Source of the DNA: Cinnamomum chago
Lineage: Eukaryota; Streptophyta; Magnoliopsida; Laurales; Lauraceae
Assembly: GCA_038049695.1 (NCBI GenBank)
Contig: CP142455.1
Location: forward strand, 21,985,501-22,049,500
DNA length: 64,000 nucleotides
Direction of reading: 5' to 3'
Shown here: positions 34,423 through 48,012 of the stretch, in pieces
Layout: each line of letters opens with the position of its first letter
How positions within the stretch are numbered: position 1 is the stretch's first letter
Made by a program: the position numbers and the translations under genes
Notes under the pieces: model-generated
The model's database searches: none
The model's input: only the letters and a program-made list of their open reading frames with translations
What the model was told of the DNA's origin: nothing

Positions 34423-36498
34423 CGAAGTAAGTTATAATATACATTTTCTTTTTAACTTTTATCCAATTTTTTTTTCTAATAGATATCTATATTATGCAGG
34501 CAATGCTGGCGGCTTGTGGATTGGGAGTGCCTCTTCGAGATTCCTCATTTCCCCAGCAACTTACAGTGTCATATTTTCTTCTATCACATATTAGATCGTG
34601 AATTTTGGCTATTGACTACCGTTAAGTAGTTGTTTCTTTTTGTTATCCAACTTTCACTAAAGTTCATAGATCATTTTGCTCTTACATGGATGCTGGTGTA
34701 CGTTTATTGTTTTGGATCTTCTAGCTTGTTTATCATGCTTAAGGTGCACAACTCAGAACATGCTAGAGGTTAGTGAATGATTGCATTTATGGCCTAATGA
34801 TATGTCAATACAATTGCAGGGAGTAGTTTGGTGCAGCGCGTCTGTTTCACACATCCAAATGTGGGAGATGTATCTTTTGTTGCAGTTTGTTGCGACTCAA
34901 GTGCAGATGCCTTCTTGTTCTTGATGTTGCTGAAAATGTCATTTCTGTATGTTTTCATACATAGTTCTCATCCTAGCAGTTGAAATGTTTCATTCCATTC
35001 GCGGTCTTTGTGGTCGCATTTCATTTTGTTTTGCTATTTCTTTTCTTATAGTATACGTTATATCATGAATCTCAGCTATTGTGAACTAGTTATTTCCTTG
35101 ATCTCATTTTGGGAGTGGGGATTGCTTTGGTAGTTTTATTAGCTTCCTGCAGTTCTCAGGAACTTCCTAATAGACTTTGCACTTAGCTGAACGAACTTAG
35201 TACTGCGTGCTCGGTTCTGAGTTCAAATTGGAAGTCAAACCTGGATGACTACATGTTGTCCTTCCCATCCTAGCCTATGAAGTCTATTCGAATTGGGTGA
35301 AAGCTTATTTTGCTGTTGTCCTGTCCATCCTAGCCTATGAAGTCTGATCCAATTTGTTTAAAGCTAATTTTGATTTGTCTCGTCTTGGGAGTCAACTTGA
35401 CTCCATTTGTCTGAGTGGGACAAGCCAAATGGTCTGATCGTGTCCAATTCAATTGGGTTCCTTGCCTTTCCTTTTGCTTCAATGTTCGTGCTACTTGCTA
35501 AGTTTCGTTTCTATTAGACAATGAAGTGGCCGACTCGGCCGTTCTCTGTATCTCTCTCCCTAATGCATGTGATTTGGGGGACGATTTGGTCCCATTCCAT
35601 TCCACGAGAAGTAAAATCAAAACAGGAGCGAACGTCTCTCATTTCCTCAAAATTCGACGTATCCTCGATTTCTTGGTTTTTGGAAGTAAATTCGATCTAA
35701 TTTTTTAACATCTGGAATATCTCTTCGCGTCGATGTTCCCTCTCAGGTCTTTTCCATTGCTTAATTGAATTGTTCTCTCTCTAGTTGTTAGATTCGTTTT
35801 TTGGTTTTGCATTGGACTCGATCTGTCTTTGGAATATGGATTCCTGTTTCAGTTTCTCCGTGGGCATTTGTTTTCCAAAGAATGAAAATGAAGACGAAAA
35901 TGATTTTCTGCTGTTCCATTTGTGGGGGTTTATGTTTTGAGGGAAAATCATTTCCCTGATTTTCACTGTAAGTGGTTTTGGATGGAGAGCATTTTCTCTG
36001 TGGAGTCCAACACAAGAGGTGGAAAGTGGAAACAGATCTAGTGCAGAAAATGTAATGTTGTTGTGCGCTGCTAATAACATGGGCTTTTAGATTTTGGAAA
36101 AAAGTAGTCATTGTGGAAACAAAATGCCGTGCAGAATTTGTTGTGCTCAAATATGTTCTTAGTGTAGTTTCTTTTCAAGGTTTTTAAATTCTTTGAGAAT
36201 GGTCTAGGTCTTGGCATGTTGGTTTGGTTTTGGGATGTCGATCTGGGCCTTGGCATGTTGGTTTGGTTTGGAATGTTCTTTTTTACTTTGGGCGTTGTCT
36301 GGGTCATGTTTTGTAATGTGTGTTTGTGAGGTTTTTTCTCTGTAGGGGCTCTTTTGGGTTCTGTTTCTTTGCTTTGTGCATAATATATATACATATATAT
36401 ATCCCTCTTTTCCACCGTTGAATCAGTTAGTTGTTTTTTCCCCTTTTGTGATCACACCTTAAGGAGCTGGATGTATTTTTTTCTTGTTGCCAGCTGAA

Positions 36499-36726
36499 AT
36501 GGAAAACATCAGTGAAGAGAAGCATCGCGAACTCGTGAAAGAACAAGAATGTCTTACCTGTTACCTCAAGGATCCCAACGGCAGTACAAGATTTAGAAAT
36601 AAGAATGCCCTTAATAATCTTAACATCGTGCATAGAACCTACAAATTCAAATGTAACAAGTGCAACCAAGTGTTCAAGCGTGCTATTGACAAGGTCATCC
36701 ATGACCAAGTGATGAAGAATAAGTAG
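36499..36726 (+). CDS. Array unit 3 coding exon, 75 aa
   Basis: Protein identical to unit 1, with intact acceptor, ATG and 3' intron. Downstream private variants (cttctattacatatt near 36890 and catagataatttt near 36970) are shared with unit 5 but not with units 1, 2 or 4, linking units 3 and 5 by exchange. Confidence 0.45.
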   Translation: MENISEEKHRELVKEQECLTCYLKDPNGSTRFRNKNALNNLNIVHRTYKFKCNKCNQVFKRAIDKVIHDQVMKNK

Positions 36727-38802
36727 CGAAGTAAGTTATAATATACATTTTCTTTTTAACTTTTATCCAATTTTTTTTTCTAATAGATATCTATATTATG
36801 CAGGCAATGCTGGCGGCTTGTGGATTGGGAGTGCCTCTTCGAGATTCCTCATTTCCCCAGCCACTTACAGTGTCATATTTTCTTCTATTACATATTAGAT
36901 CGTGAATTTTGGCTATTGACTACCGTTAAGTAGTTGTTTCTTTTTGTTATCCAACTTTCACTAAAGTTCATAGATAATTTTGCTCTTACATGGATGCTGG
37001 TGTACGTTTATTGTTTTGGATCTTCTAGCTTGTTTATCATGCTTAAGGTGCACAACTCAGAACATGCTAGAGGTTAGTGAATGATTGCATTTATGGCCTA
37101 ATGATATGTCAATACAATTGCAGGGAGTAGTTTGGTGCAGCGCGTCTGTTTCACACATCCAAATGTGGGAGATGTATCTTTTGTTGCAGTTTGTTGCGAC
37201 TCAAGTGCAGATGCCTTCTTGTTCTTGATGTTGCTGAAAATGTCATTTCTGTATGTTTTCATACATAGTTCTCATCCTAGCAGTTGAAATGTTTCATTCC
37301 ATTCGCGGTCTTTGTGATCGCATTTCATTTTGTTTTGCTATTTCTTTTCTTATAGTATACGTTATATCATGAATCTCAGCTATTGTGAACTAGTTATTTC
37401 TTTGATCTCATTTTGGGAGTGGGGATTGCTTTGGTAGTTTTATTAGCTTCCTGCAGTTCTCAGGAACTTCCTAATAGACTTTGCACTTAGCTGAACGAAC
37501 TTAGTACTGCGTGCTCGGTTCTGAGTTCAAATTGGAAGTCAAACCTGGATGACTACATGTTGTCCTTCCCATCCTAGCCTATGAAGTCTATTCGAATTGG
37601 GTGAAAGCTTATTTTGCTGTTGTCCTGTCCATCCTAGCCTATGAAGTCTGATCCAATTTGTTTAAAGCTAATTTTGATTTGTCTCGTCTTGGGAGTCAAC
37701 TTGACTCCATTTGTCTGAGTGGGACAAGCCAAATGGTCTGATCGTGTCCAATTCAATTGGGTTCCTTGCCTTTCCTTTTGCTTCAATGTTCGTGCTACTT
37801 GCTAAGTTTCGTTTCTATTAGACAATGAAGTGGCCGACTCGGCCGTTCTCTGTATCTCTCTCCCTAATGCATGTGATTTGGGGGACGATTTGGTCCCATT
37901 CCATTCCACGAGAAGTAAAATCAAAACAGGAGCGAACGTCTCTCATTTCCTCAAAATTCGACGTATCCTCGATTTCTTGGTTTTTGGAAGTAAATTCGAT
38001 CTAATTTTTGAACATCTGGAATATCTCTTCGCGTCGATGTTCCCTCTCAGGTCTTTTCCATTGCTTAATTGAATTGTTCTCTCTCTAGTTGTTAGATTCG
38101 TTTTTTGGTTTTGCATTGGACTCGATCTGTCTTTGGAATATGGATTCCTGTTTCAGTTTCTCCGTGGGCATTTGTTTTCCAAAGAATGAAAATGAAGACG
38201 AAAATGATTTTCTGCTGTTCCATTTGTGGGGGTTTATGTTTTGAGGGAAAATCATTTCCCTGATTTTCACTGTAAGTGGTTTTGGATGGAGAGCATTTTC
38301 TCTGTGGAGTCCAACACAAGAGGTGGAAAGTGGAAACAGATCTAGTGCAGAAAATGTAATGTTGTTGTGCGCTGCTAATAACATGGGCTTTTAGATTTTG
38401 GAAAAAAGTAGTCATTGTGGAAACAAAATGCCGTGCAGAATTTGTTGTGCTCAAATATGTTCTTAGTGTAGTTTCTTTTCAAGGTTTTTAAATTCTTTGA
38501 GAATGGTCTAGGTCTTGGCATGTTGGTTTGGTTTTGGGATGTCGATCTGGGCCTTGGCATGTTGGTTTGGTTTGGAATGTTCTTTTTTACTTTGGGCGTT
38601 GTCTGGGTCATGTTTTGTAATGTGTGTTTGTGAGGTTTTTTCTCTGTAGGGGCTCTTTTGGGTTCTGTTTCTTTGCTTTGTGCATAATATATATACATAT
38701 ATATATCCCTCTTTTCCACCGTTGAATCAGTTAGTTGTTTTTTCCCCTTTTGTGATCACACCTTAAGGAGCTGGATGTATTTTTTTCTTGTTGCCAGCTG
38801 AA

Positions 38803-39030
38803 ATGGAAAACATCAGTGAAGAGAAGCATCGCGAACTCGTGAAAGAACAAGAATGTCTTACCTGTTACCTCAAGGATCCCAACGGCAGTACAAGATTTAG
38901 AAATAAGAATGCCCTTAATAATCTTAACATCGTGCATAGAACCTACAAATTCAAATGTAACAAGTGCAACCAAGTGTTCAAGCGTGCTATTGACAAGGTC
39001 ATCCATGACCAAGTGATGAAGAATAAGTAG
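38803..39030 (+). CDS. Array unit 4 coding exon, 75 aa
   Basis: Protein identical to unit 1. A solo LTR (39969-42176) lies in the TMN-derived part of this unit, about 940 bases after the stop codon. It leaves the coding exon and its introns untouched. Confidence 0.45.
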   Translation: MENISEEKHRELVKEQECLTCYLKDPNGSTRFRNKNALNNLNIVHRTYKFKCNKCNQVFKRAIDKVIHDQVMKNK

Positions 39031-39968
39031 CGAAGTAAGTTATAATATACATTTTCTTTTTAACTTTTATCCAATTTTTTTTTCTAATAGATATCTATAT
39101 TATGCAGGCAATGCTGGCGGCTTGTGGATTGGGAGTGCCTCTTCGAGATTCCTCATTTCCCCAGCCACTTACAGTGTCATATTTTCTTCTATCACATATT
39201 AGATCGTGAATTTTGGCTATTGACTACCGTTAAGTAGTTGTTTCTTTTTGTTATCCAACTTTCACTAAAGTTCATAGATCATTTTGCTCTTACATGGATG
39301 CTGGTGTACGTTTATTGTTTTGGATCTTCTAGCTTGTTTATCATGCTTAAGGTGCACAACTCAGAACATGCTAGAGGTTAGTGAATGATTGCATTTATGG
39401 CCTAATGATATGTCAATACAATTGCAGGGAGTAGTTTGGTGCAGCGCGTCTGTTTCACACATCCAAATGTGGGAGATGTATCTTTTGTTGCAGTTTGTTG
39501 CGACTAAAGTGCAGATGCCTTCTTGTTCTTGATGTTGCTGAAAATGTCATTTCTGTATGTTTTCATACATAGTTCTCATCCTAGCAGTTGAAATGTTTCA
39601 TTCCATTCGCGGTCTTTGTGGTCGCATTTCATTTTGTTTTGCTATTTCTTTTCTTATAGTATACGTTATATCATTAATCTCAGCTATTGTGAACTAGTTA
39701 TTTCTTTGATCTCATTTTGGGAGTGGGGATTGCTTTGGTAGTTTTATTAGCTTCCTGCAGTTCTCAGGAACTTCCTAATAGACTTTGCACTTAGCTGAAC
39801 GAACTTAGTACTGCGTGCTCGGTTCTGAGTTCAAATTGGAAGTCAAACCTGGATGACTACATGTTGTCCTTCCCATCCTAGCCTATGAAGTCTATTCGAA
39901 TTGGGTGAAAGCTTATTTTGCTGTTGTCCTGTCCATCCTAGCCTATGAAGTCTGATCCAATTTGTTTA

Positions 39969-42176
39969 TGTTAGGAATTTTCTAGATTGCAATTTGATGG
40001 ATGCATTTCATTCTAGCATCATTTGATTTACACACTTGCATTGGTTTTAAAGTAAACTTGAAATCTTGATTTATTCATGCATTGTTTTTAAGATCTTGCT
40101 TTATGCATGATTTGTTTTTTAAATCTTGGATGCATTTGTTTTAGAAAAGAGTTTTCAAGAAATCAAGCAAGCCTTTGTTTTAAAAGTTTTGAAACTTTTT
40201 AGGCTTTTTATGTCATGTTTTAAAAACCTTTAAAATCTTTAAAACATGTTTTCCAAGCTTGATTTAGTGGCCAAAAGGTCCCCCAAAGAAAAACCTTCAA
40301 ATATGCAAAAGTTGCATTTTTTGCAAATAGGGGGGAGTCCCGGCAGTGTCGCCGGTCGACCGAGACACAGGTCTCGGTCGACCGAGACAACTGGAGGTAA
40401 AAACTGCATTTTTGCACTGAAACCTCCAACGGTCAGAAATCTGACCGTTGTGCCTTCCCGGTCGACCGAGGCCTGTGTGCCGGTCGACCGAGGATATAGC
40501 CGTTGGACCTTTTTGGCTATAAAATGAGTTCTTTCCCTTACCAAAAGTTGGGAATTTTTAGCCCCTCCTTGAGAGGATTTGAGGCATATCAAAAGGGAAA
40601 AGAACCAAGGGATGAAGGGGATGATTAGGAAAGCTAAAGCTTGGATTAATGAAGTTAAACCACCAAGTAGGCTCTTCCTTCCTTAATCATATGTTTTCAT
40701 GCTTTTGTTTTATTTTTGGTAAATCATTTCTAGCATGTTAAACTATGTTTGTGTTGTGTCCTTAACATATTTTATGTTTTGAGTTGATTTATTGTTTTGG
40801 ATACAACATCATATGATTCAATCCAAGTAGTACTTGAATTGGTAAATCAAAGTAGATCATGTTAATGAAAGAAACTTGGTAAATCATATGTAACATGATT
40901 CCTATACTTGGTTGAATCTTTGGTTGTTGTTTTCCATCATAAGAAAATCACTTTCAAAAGTATCTTATGTTTTGGACTCAACTTCTTTACAAATCATATG
41001 TTTTCATGTTTTGTTTTATCATTGGTAAATCTTAGTAACATGTTAACCTATGATGTGTTGTATCCTTAGCATGTGTTATATTTTGAATAGATCTATTGTT
41101 TTGGATACATCACCATTGATTCATCAAAGTAGTACTTTATCTTTGGTAAATCTAAGTAGATCATGTTAATGAAATATGTAACATGATTCATATACTTTGT
41201 TGAATCTTTGGTTGTAGTTTTCCATCATAAGAAAATCTCTTTCAAATGTATCTTATGTTTTGGATTCAACATCATTACAAATCATATGTGTATTATTGTT
41301 TTAAAGTTTCACAACTTGCATCACTTTGATAGGTAAATCATTTTCAAGTTGTATTTATAATTACATATGATTTGTCCCCTCTTTTCAATCAAATCTATTT
41401 TTATGTTTTGAGCTTCATTGGTGATTTGATTGACATCCCTATGCATCACATGTTTAGAGCTAATCCATTTCATACAACTTGTGTAACTTTGATATCATTA
41501 ACAAGTTGTTACTTTTAACATGTGATTGCATTACTTCCTCAATCATAAATGTTTTTGAGCTAAAACTTTCAAAAGCCTTAGGCATACATTTATGAGCTTT
41601 CATTTTCAAAATGATTGAGGACCACACACACACACTTCATTTGTTTTCATCTTTGCATTCATAGTGTGAGTGTGTATTTGTATTTCACTTCCATATCCGC
41701 CTATTTAAGAGGCATTGTAATGAGCTAAATAGAATCTCCATCAAGTGTATGATAGACACTAATTAGAGAGATAACCAACCTTGTGGTTGAAGAGGTTATT
41801 GCTTAGCCTATAAAAGCATAATGTATAGGTTGATGTTAAGCCTTGAAAAACATCATTGTAAGGTTATTGCTTAGCCTTGGAAAGCATATTGTAAAGGTTA
41901 TTGCTTAGCCTATTGAAAAGCATAAATAGTGGAAATCCGGTGGGGTGTTGGATCACAAGCCGGTAGTGGATGTAGGCATTGAGGCCGAACCACTATAAAT
42001 CCTTGTGTGATGGTGCTTGCTTTGTGGTGATTATTTTGTTAGCTTCCGCATCTTGTATGTTTAATCATCACATGTGACTAGTTTGTTTTAAAGAAGTTAA
42101 AATTGTTAAAATGGGTCATAAAAGAAGCTCACCCTATTCACCCCCCCTCTAGGGTTCGGATCCCCATGGACTTACA
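39969..42176. mobile_element. Solo LTR, 2208 bp, in array unit 4
   Basis: It starts TGTTAGGAATT, ends CTTACA (TG...CA), and is flanked by the 5-bp target duplication gttta (39964-39968 and 42177-42181). The uninterrupted site is seen in the other units (atttgtttaaagc). There are no gag or pol frames and no second LTR. Features inside: four CGGTCGACCGAG motifs (40350-40495), a perfect 11-bp-arm inverted repeat (40427-40450), and tandem-like segments with 'aaatcatatgt' and 'gttattgcttagcct'. The end resembles plant copia LTRs (tattcaccccccctctagg). It could instead be a non-autonomous element without obvious internal region. Confidence 0.85.
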
Positions 42177-43162
42177 GTTTAAAGCTAATTTTGATTTGTC
42201 TCGTCTTGGGAGTCAACTTGACTCCATTTGTCTGAGTGGGACAAGCCAAATGGTCTGATCGTGTCCAATTCAATTGGGTTCCTTGCCTTTCCTTTTGCTT
42301 CAATGTTCGTGCTACTTGCTAAGTTTCGTTTCTATTAGACAATGAAGTGGCCGACTCGGCCGTTCTCTGTATCTCTCTCCCTAATGCATGCGATTTGATG
42401 TTCCCTCTCAGGTGTTTTCCATTGCTTAATTGAATTGTTCTCTTTCTAGTTGTTAGATTCGTGTTTTGGTTTTGCATTGGACTCGATCTGTCTTTGGAAT
42501 ATGGATTCCTGTTTTAGTTTCTCCGTGGGCATTTGTTTTCCAAAGAATGAAAATGAAGACGAATATGATTTTTTGCTGTTCCATTTGTGGGGGTTTATGT
42601 TTTGAAGGAAAATCATTTCCCTGATTTTCAATGTAAGTTGTTTTGGCTGGAGAGCATTTTCTCTGTGGAGTCCAACACGAGAGGTGGAAAGTGGAAACAG
42701 ATCTAGTGCAGAAAATGTAATGTTGTTGTGCGCTGCTAACAACATAGGTTTTTAGATTTTGGAAAAATGTAGTCATTGTGGAAACAAAATGTCGTGCAGA
42801 ATTTGTTGTGCTCAAATATGTTTTTAGTGCAGTTTCTTTTCAAGGTTTTCAAATTCTTTGAGAATGGTCTGGGTGTTGGCATGTTGGTTTGGTTTGGGAT
42901 GTCGATATGGGCCTTGGCATGTTGATTTGGTTTGGAATGTTCTTTTTTACTTTGGGCGTTGTCTGGGTCATGTTTTGTAATGTGTGTTTGTGAGGTTTTT
43001 TCTCTGCAGGGGTTCTTTTGGGTTCTGTTTCTTTGCTTTGTGCATAATATATATACATATATATATCCCTCTTTTCCACCGTTGAATCAGTTAGTTGTTT
43101 TTTCCCCTTTTGTGATCACACCTTAAGGAGCTGGATGTATTTTTTTCTTGTTGCCAGCTGAA

Positions 43163-43390
43163 ATGGAAAACATCAGTGAAGAGAAGCATCGCGAACTCGT
43201 GAAAGAACAAGAATGTCTTACCTGTTACCTCAAGGATCCCAACGGCAGTACAAGATTTAGAAATAAGAATGCCCTTAATAATCTTAACATCGTGCATAGA
43301 ACCTACAAATTCAAATGTAACAAGTGCAACCAAGTGTTCAAGCGTGCTATTGACAAGGTCATCCATGACCAAGTGATGAAGAATAAGTAG
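43163..43390 (+). CDS. Array unit 5 coding exon, 75 aa
   Basis: Protein identical to unit 1, acceptor and ATG intact. The unit is a mosaic. From 42411 to about 43020 it matches unit 6 (for example gaatatgattttttgctg and ttgttttggctgg), while from the coding exon onward it matches units 1-4, and specifically unit 3. Confidence 0.45.
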   Translation: MENISEEKHRELVKEQECLTCYLKDPNGSTRFRNKNALNNLNIVHRTYKFKCNKCNQVFKRAIDKVIHDQVMKNK

Positions 43391-45465
43391 CGAAGTAAGT
43401 TATAATATACATTTTCTTTTTAACTTTTATCCAATTTTTTTTTCTAATAGATATCTATATTATGCAGGCAATGCTGGCGGCTTGTGGATTGGGAGTGCCT
43501 CTTCGAGATTCCTCATTTCCCCAGCCACTTACAGTGTCATATTTTCTTCTATTACATATTAGATCGTGAATTTTGGCTATTGACTACCGTTAAGTAGTTG
43601 TTTCTTTTTGTTATCCAACTTTCACTAAAGTTCATAGATAATTTTGCTCTTACATGGATGCTGGTGTACGTTTATTGTTTTGGATCTTCTAGCTTGTTTA
43701 TCATGCTTAAGGTGCACAACTCAGAACATGCTAGAGGTTAGTGAATGATTGCATTTATGGCCTAATGATATGTCAATACAATTGCAGGGAGTAGTTTGGT
43801 GCAGCGCGTCTGTTCACACATCCAAATGTGGGAGATGTATCTTTTGTTGCAGTTTGTTGCGACTCAAGTGCAGATGCCTTCTTGTTCTTGATGTTGCTGA
43901 AAATGTCATTTCTGTATGTTTTCATACATAGTTCTCATCCTAGCAGTTGAAATGTTTCATTCCATTCGCGGTCTTTGTGGTCGCATTTCATTTTGTTTTG
44001 CTATTTCTTTTCTTATAGTATACGTTATATCATGAATCTCAGCTATTGTGAACTAGTTATTTCTTTGATCTCATTTTGGGAGTGGGGATTGCTTTGGTAG
44101 TTTTATTAGTTTCCTGCAGTTCTCAGGAACTTCCTAATAGACTTTGCACTTAGCTGAACGAACTTAGTACTGCGTGCTCGGTTCTGAGTTCAAATTGGAA
44201 GTCAAACCTGGATGACTACATGTTGTCCTTCCCATCCTAGCCTATGAAGTCTATTCGAATTGGGTGAAAGCTTATTTTGCTGTTGTCCTGTCCATCCTAG
44301 CCTATGAAGTCTGATCCAATTTGTTTAAAGCTAATTTTGATTTGTCTCGTCTTGGGAGTCAACTTGACTCCATTTGTCTGAGTGGGACAAGCCAAATGGT
44401 CTGATCGTGTCCAATTCAATTGGGTTCCTTGCCTTTCTTTTTGCTTCAATGTTCGTGCTACTTGCTCAGTTTCGTTTCTCTTAGACAATGAAGTGGCCGA
44501 CTCGGCCATTCTCTGAATCTCTCTCTCCCTAATGCATGTTATTTGGGGGACGATTTGGTCCCATTCCATTGCACGAGAAGTAAAATCAAAACAGGTGCGA
44601 ACGTCTCTCATTTCCTCAAATTCGACGTATCCTCGATTTCTTGGTTTTTGGAGGTAAATTCGATCTAATTTTTCAACATGTGGAATATCTCTTCGTTTTG
44701 ATGTTCCCTCTCAGGTGTTTTCCATTGCTTAATTGAATTGTTGTCTTTCTAGTTGTTAGATTCGTGTTTTGGTTTTGCATTGGACTCGATCTGTCTTTGG
44801 AATATGGATTCCTGTTTTAGTTTCTCCGTGGGCATTTGTTTTCCAAAGAATGAAAATGAAGACGAATATGATTTTTTGCTGTTCCATTTGTGGGGGTTTA
44901 TGTTTTGAAGGAAAATCATTTCCCTGATTTTCAATGTAAGTTGTTTTGGCTGGAGAGCATTTTCTCTGTGGAGTCCAACACGAGAGGTGGAAAGTGGAAA
45001 CAGATCTAGTGCAGAAAATGTAATGTTGTTGTGCGCTGCTAACAACATAGGTTTTTAGATTTTGGAAAAATGTAGTCATTGTGGAAACAAAATGTCGTGC
45101 AGAATTTGTTGTGCTCAAATATGTTTTTAGTGCAGTTTCTTTTCAAGGTTTTCAAATTCTTTGAGAATGGTCTGGGTGTTGGCATGTTGGTTTGGTTTTG
45201 GGATGTCGATATGGGCCTTGGCATGTTGGTTTGGTTTGGAATGTTCTTTTTTACTTTGGGCGTTGTCTGGGTCATGTTTTGTAATGTGTGTTTGTGAGGT
45301 TTTTTCTCTGCAGGGGTTCTTTTGGGTTCTGTTTCTTTGCTTTTTGCATAATATATATACATATATATCCCTCTTTTCCACCGTTGAATCAGTTAGTTGT
45401 TTTTTCCCCTTTTGTGATCACACCTTAATGAGCTGGATGTATTTTTTTTCTTTTTGCCTGCTGAA

Positions 45466-45693
45466 GTGGAAAACATCATTGAAGAGAAGCATCGCGAACT
45501 CGTGAAAGAACAAGAATGTCTTACCTGTTACCTCAAGGATCCCAACGGCAGTAGAAGATTTAGAAATAAGAATGCCCTTAATAATCAAAACATCGTGCAT
45601 AGAACCTACAAATTCAAATGCAACAAGTGCAACCAAGTGTTCAAGCGTGCTATTGACAAGGTCATCCATGACCAAGTGATGAAGAATAAGTAG
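45466..45693 (+). pseudogene. Array unit 6 coding exon, start codon and acceptor lost
   Basis: The position of the ATG reads GTG, and the acceptor ccag has become cctg, so normal splicing and initiation are both lost. The frame is otherwise open, with Ser5 to Ile, Thr30 to Arg and Leu41 to Gln compared with unit 1. The four cysteines remain. Confidence 0.65.
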
Positions 45694-47784
45694 CGAGGTA
45701 AGTTATAATATACATTTTCTTTTTAACTTTTATCCAATTTTTTTTTTCTAATAGATATCTATATTATGCAGGCACTGCTGGCGGCTTGTGGATTGGGAGT
45801 GCCTCTTCGAGATTCCTCATTTCCCCAGCCACTTACAGTGTCATATTTTCTTCTATTACATATTAGATTGTGAATTTTGGCTATTGACTATTGTTAAGTA
45901 GTTGTTTCTTTTTGTTATCCAACTTTCACTAAAGTTCATAGATCATTTTGCTCTTATATGGATGCTAGTGTTCGTTTATTGTTTTGGATCTTGTAGCTTG
46001 TTTATCATGCTTAAGGTGCACAACTCAGAACAAGCTAAAGGTTGGTGAATGATTGCATTTATGGCCTAATGATATGTCAATACAAGTGCAGGGAGTAGTT
46101 TGGTGCAGCGCGTCTGTTTCACACATCCAAATGTGGGAGATCTCTCTTTTGTTGCAGTTTGTTGCGACTCAAGTGTAGATGTCTTCTTGTTCTTGATGTT
46201 GCTGAAAATGTTATTTCTGTATGTTTTCATACATAGTTCTCATCCGAGCAGTTGAAATGTTTCATTCCATTCGCGGTTTTTGTGGTCGCATTTGATTTTG
46301 TTTTGCTATTTCTTTTCCTATAGTATATGTTATAACATGAATCTCAACTATTGTGAATTAGTTATTTCTTTGATCTCATTTTGGGAGTGGGGATTGCTTT
46401 GGTAGTTTTATTAGCTTCCAGCAGTTCTCATGAACTTCCTAATAGACTTTGCACTTAGCTGAACGAACTTAGTTCTGCGTGCTCGGTTCTAAGTTTAAAT
46501 TTGTACTCAAACCTGGAGAACTACATGTTGTCTTCCCATCCTAGCCTATGAAGTCTATTCGAAATGGGTGAAAGCTTATTTTGCTGTTGTTCTTTCCATC
46601 ATAGCCAATGAAGTCTGATCCAATTGGTTTAAAGCTTATTTTGATTTGTCTCGTCTTGGGAGTCAACGTGACTCCATTGGTCTGAGTGGGACATGTCAAA
46701 TGGTCTGATCGAGTCCAATTCAATTGGGTTCCTTGCCATTTAGTACTGTGAAGTTTAGGTGTTTTTCTTTTTGCTTCAATGTTCGTGCTACTTCCTAAGT
46801 TTTGTTTCTTTTAAACATTGAAGTGGCCGACTCGACCATTCTCTGTATCTCTCTCTCCCTAATGCATGTGATTTAGGGGACGATTTGGTCCCATTCCATT
46901 CCACGAAAAGTAAAATCAAAACAGGAGCTCTCATTTCCTCAAAATTCGACGTATCCTCGATTTCTTGGTTTTTAGAGGTAAAATCGATCTAATTTTTCAA
47001 CATTTGGAATATCTCTTCGTTTTGATGATCCCTCTCAGGTGTTTTCCATTGCTTAATTGAATTGTTTTCTCTCTAGTTGTTAGATTCGTGTTTTGGTTTT
47101 GATTGGACTCGATCTGTCTTTGGAATACGGATTCCTGTTTCAGTTTCTCTGTGGGCATTTGTTTTCCAAAGAATGAAAATGAAGACGAAAATGATTTTCT
47201 GCTGTTGCATTTGTGGGGGTTTATGTTTTGAGGGAAAATCATTTCCCACGATTTTCATTGTAAGTGGTTTTGGATGGAGAGCATTGTCTCTGTGGAGTCC
47301 TACACAAGAGGTGGAAAGTGGAAACAGATCTAGTGGAGAAAATGTAATGTTGTTGTGCGCTGCTAACAACATTGGTTTTTAGATTTTGGAAAAATGTAGT
47401 CATTGTGGAAACAAAATGCCGTGCAGAATTTGTTGTGCTCAAATATGTTCTTAGTGCAGTTTCTTTTCAAGGTTTTCAAATTATTTGAGAATGGTCTGGG
47501 TGTTGGCATGTTGGTTTGGTTTTGGGATGTCGATCTGGGCCTTGGCATGTTGGTTTGGTTTGGAATGTTCTTTTTTACTTTGGGCGTTGTCAGAGTCATG
47601 TTTTGTAATGTGTGTTTGTGAGGTTTATTCTCTGTAGGGGCTCTTTTGGGTTCTGTTTCTTTGCTTTGTGCATAATATATATATATATCCCTCTTTTCCA
47701 GCGTTGAATCAGTTAGTTGTTTTTTCCCCTTTTGTGTTCACACCTTAATGAGCTGGATGTATTTTTTTCTTTTTGCCTGCTGAA

Positions 47785-48012
47785 CTGGAAAACATCAGTG
47801 AAGAGAAGCATCGCGAACTCGTGAAAGAACAAGAATGTCTTACCTGTTACCTCAAGGATCCCAACGGCAGTAGAAGATTTAGAAATAAGAATGCCCTTAA
47901 TAATCATAACATCGTGCATAGAACCTACAAATTCAAATGCAACAAGTGCAACCAAGTGTTCAAGCGTGCTATTGACAAGATCATCTATGACCAAGTGATG
48001 AAGAATAAGTAG
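47785..48012 (+). pseudogene. Array unit 7 coding exon, start codon, acceptor and His68 lost
   Basis: The ATG position is CTG and the acceptor AG is missing (cctg). Changes from unit 1 include Thr30 to Arg, Leu41 to His, Val66 to Ile and His68 to Tyr. The last removes the only histidine of the C-X2-C-X12-H motif. The four cysteines remain. Confidence 0.65.
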
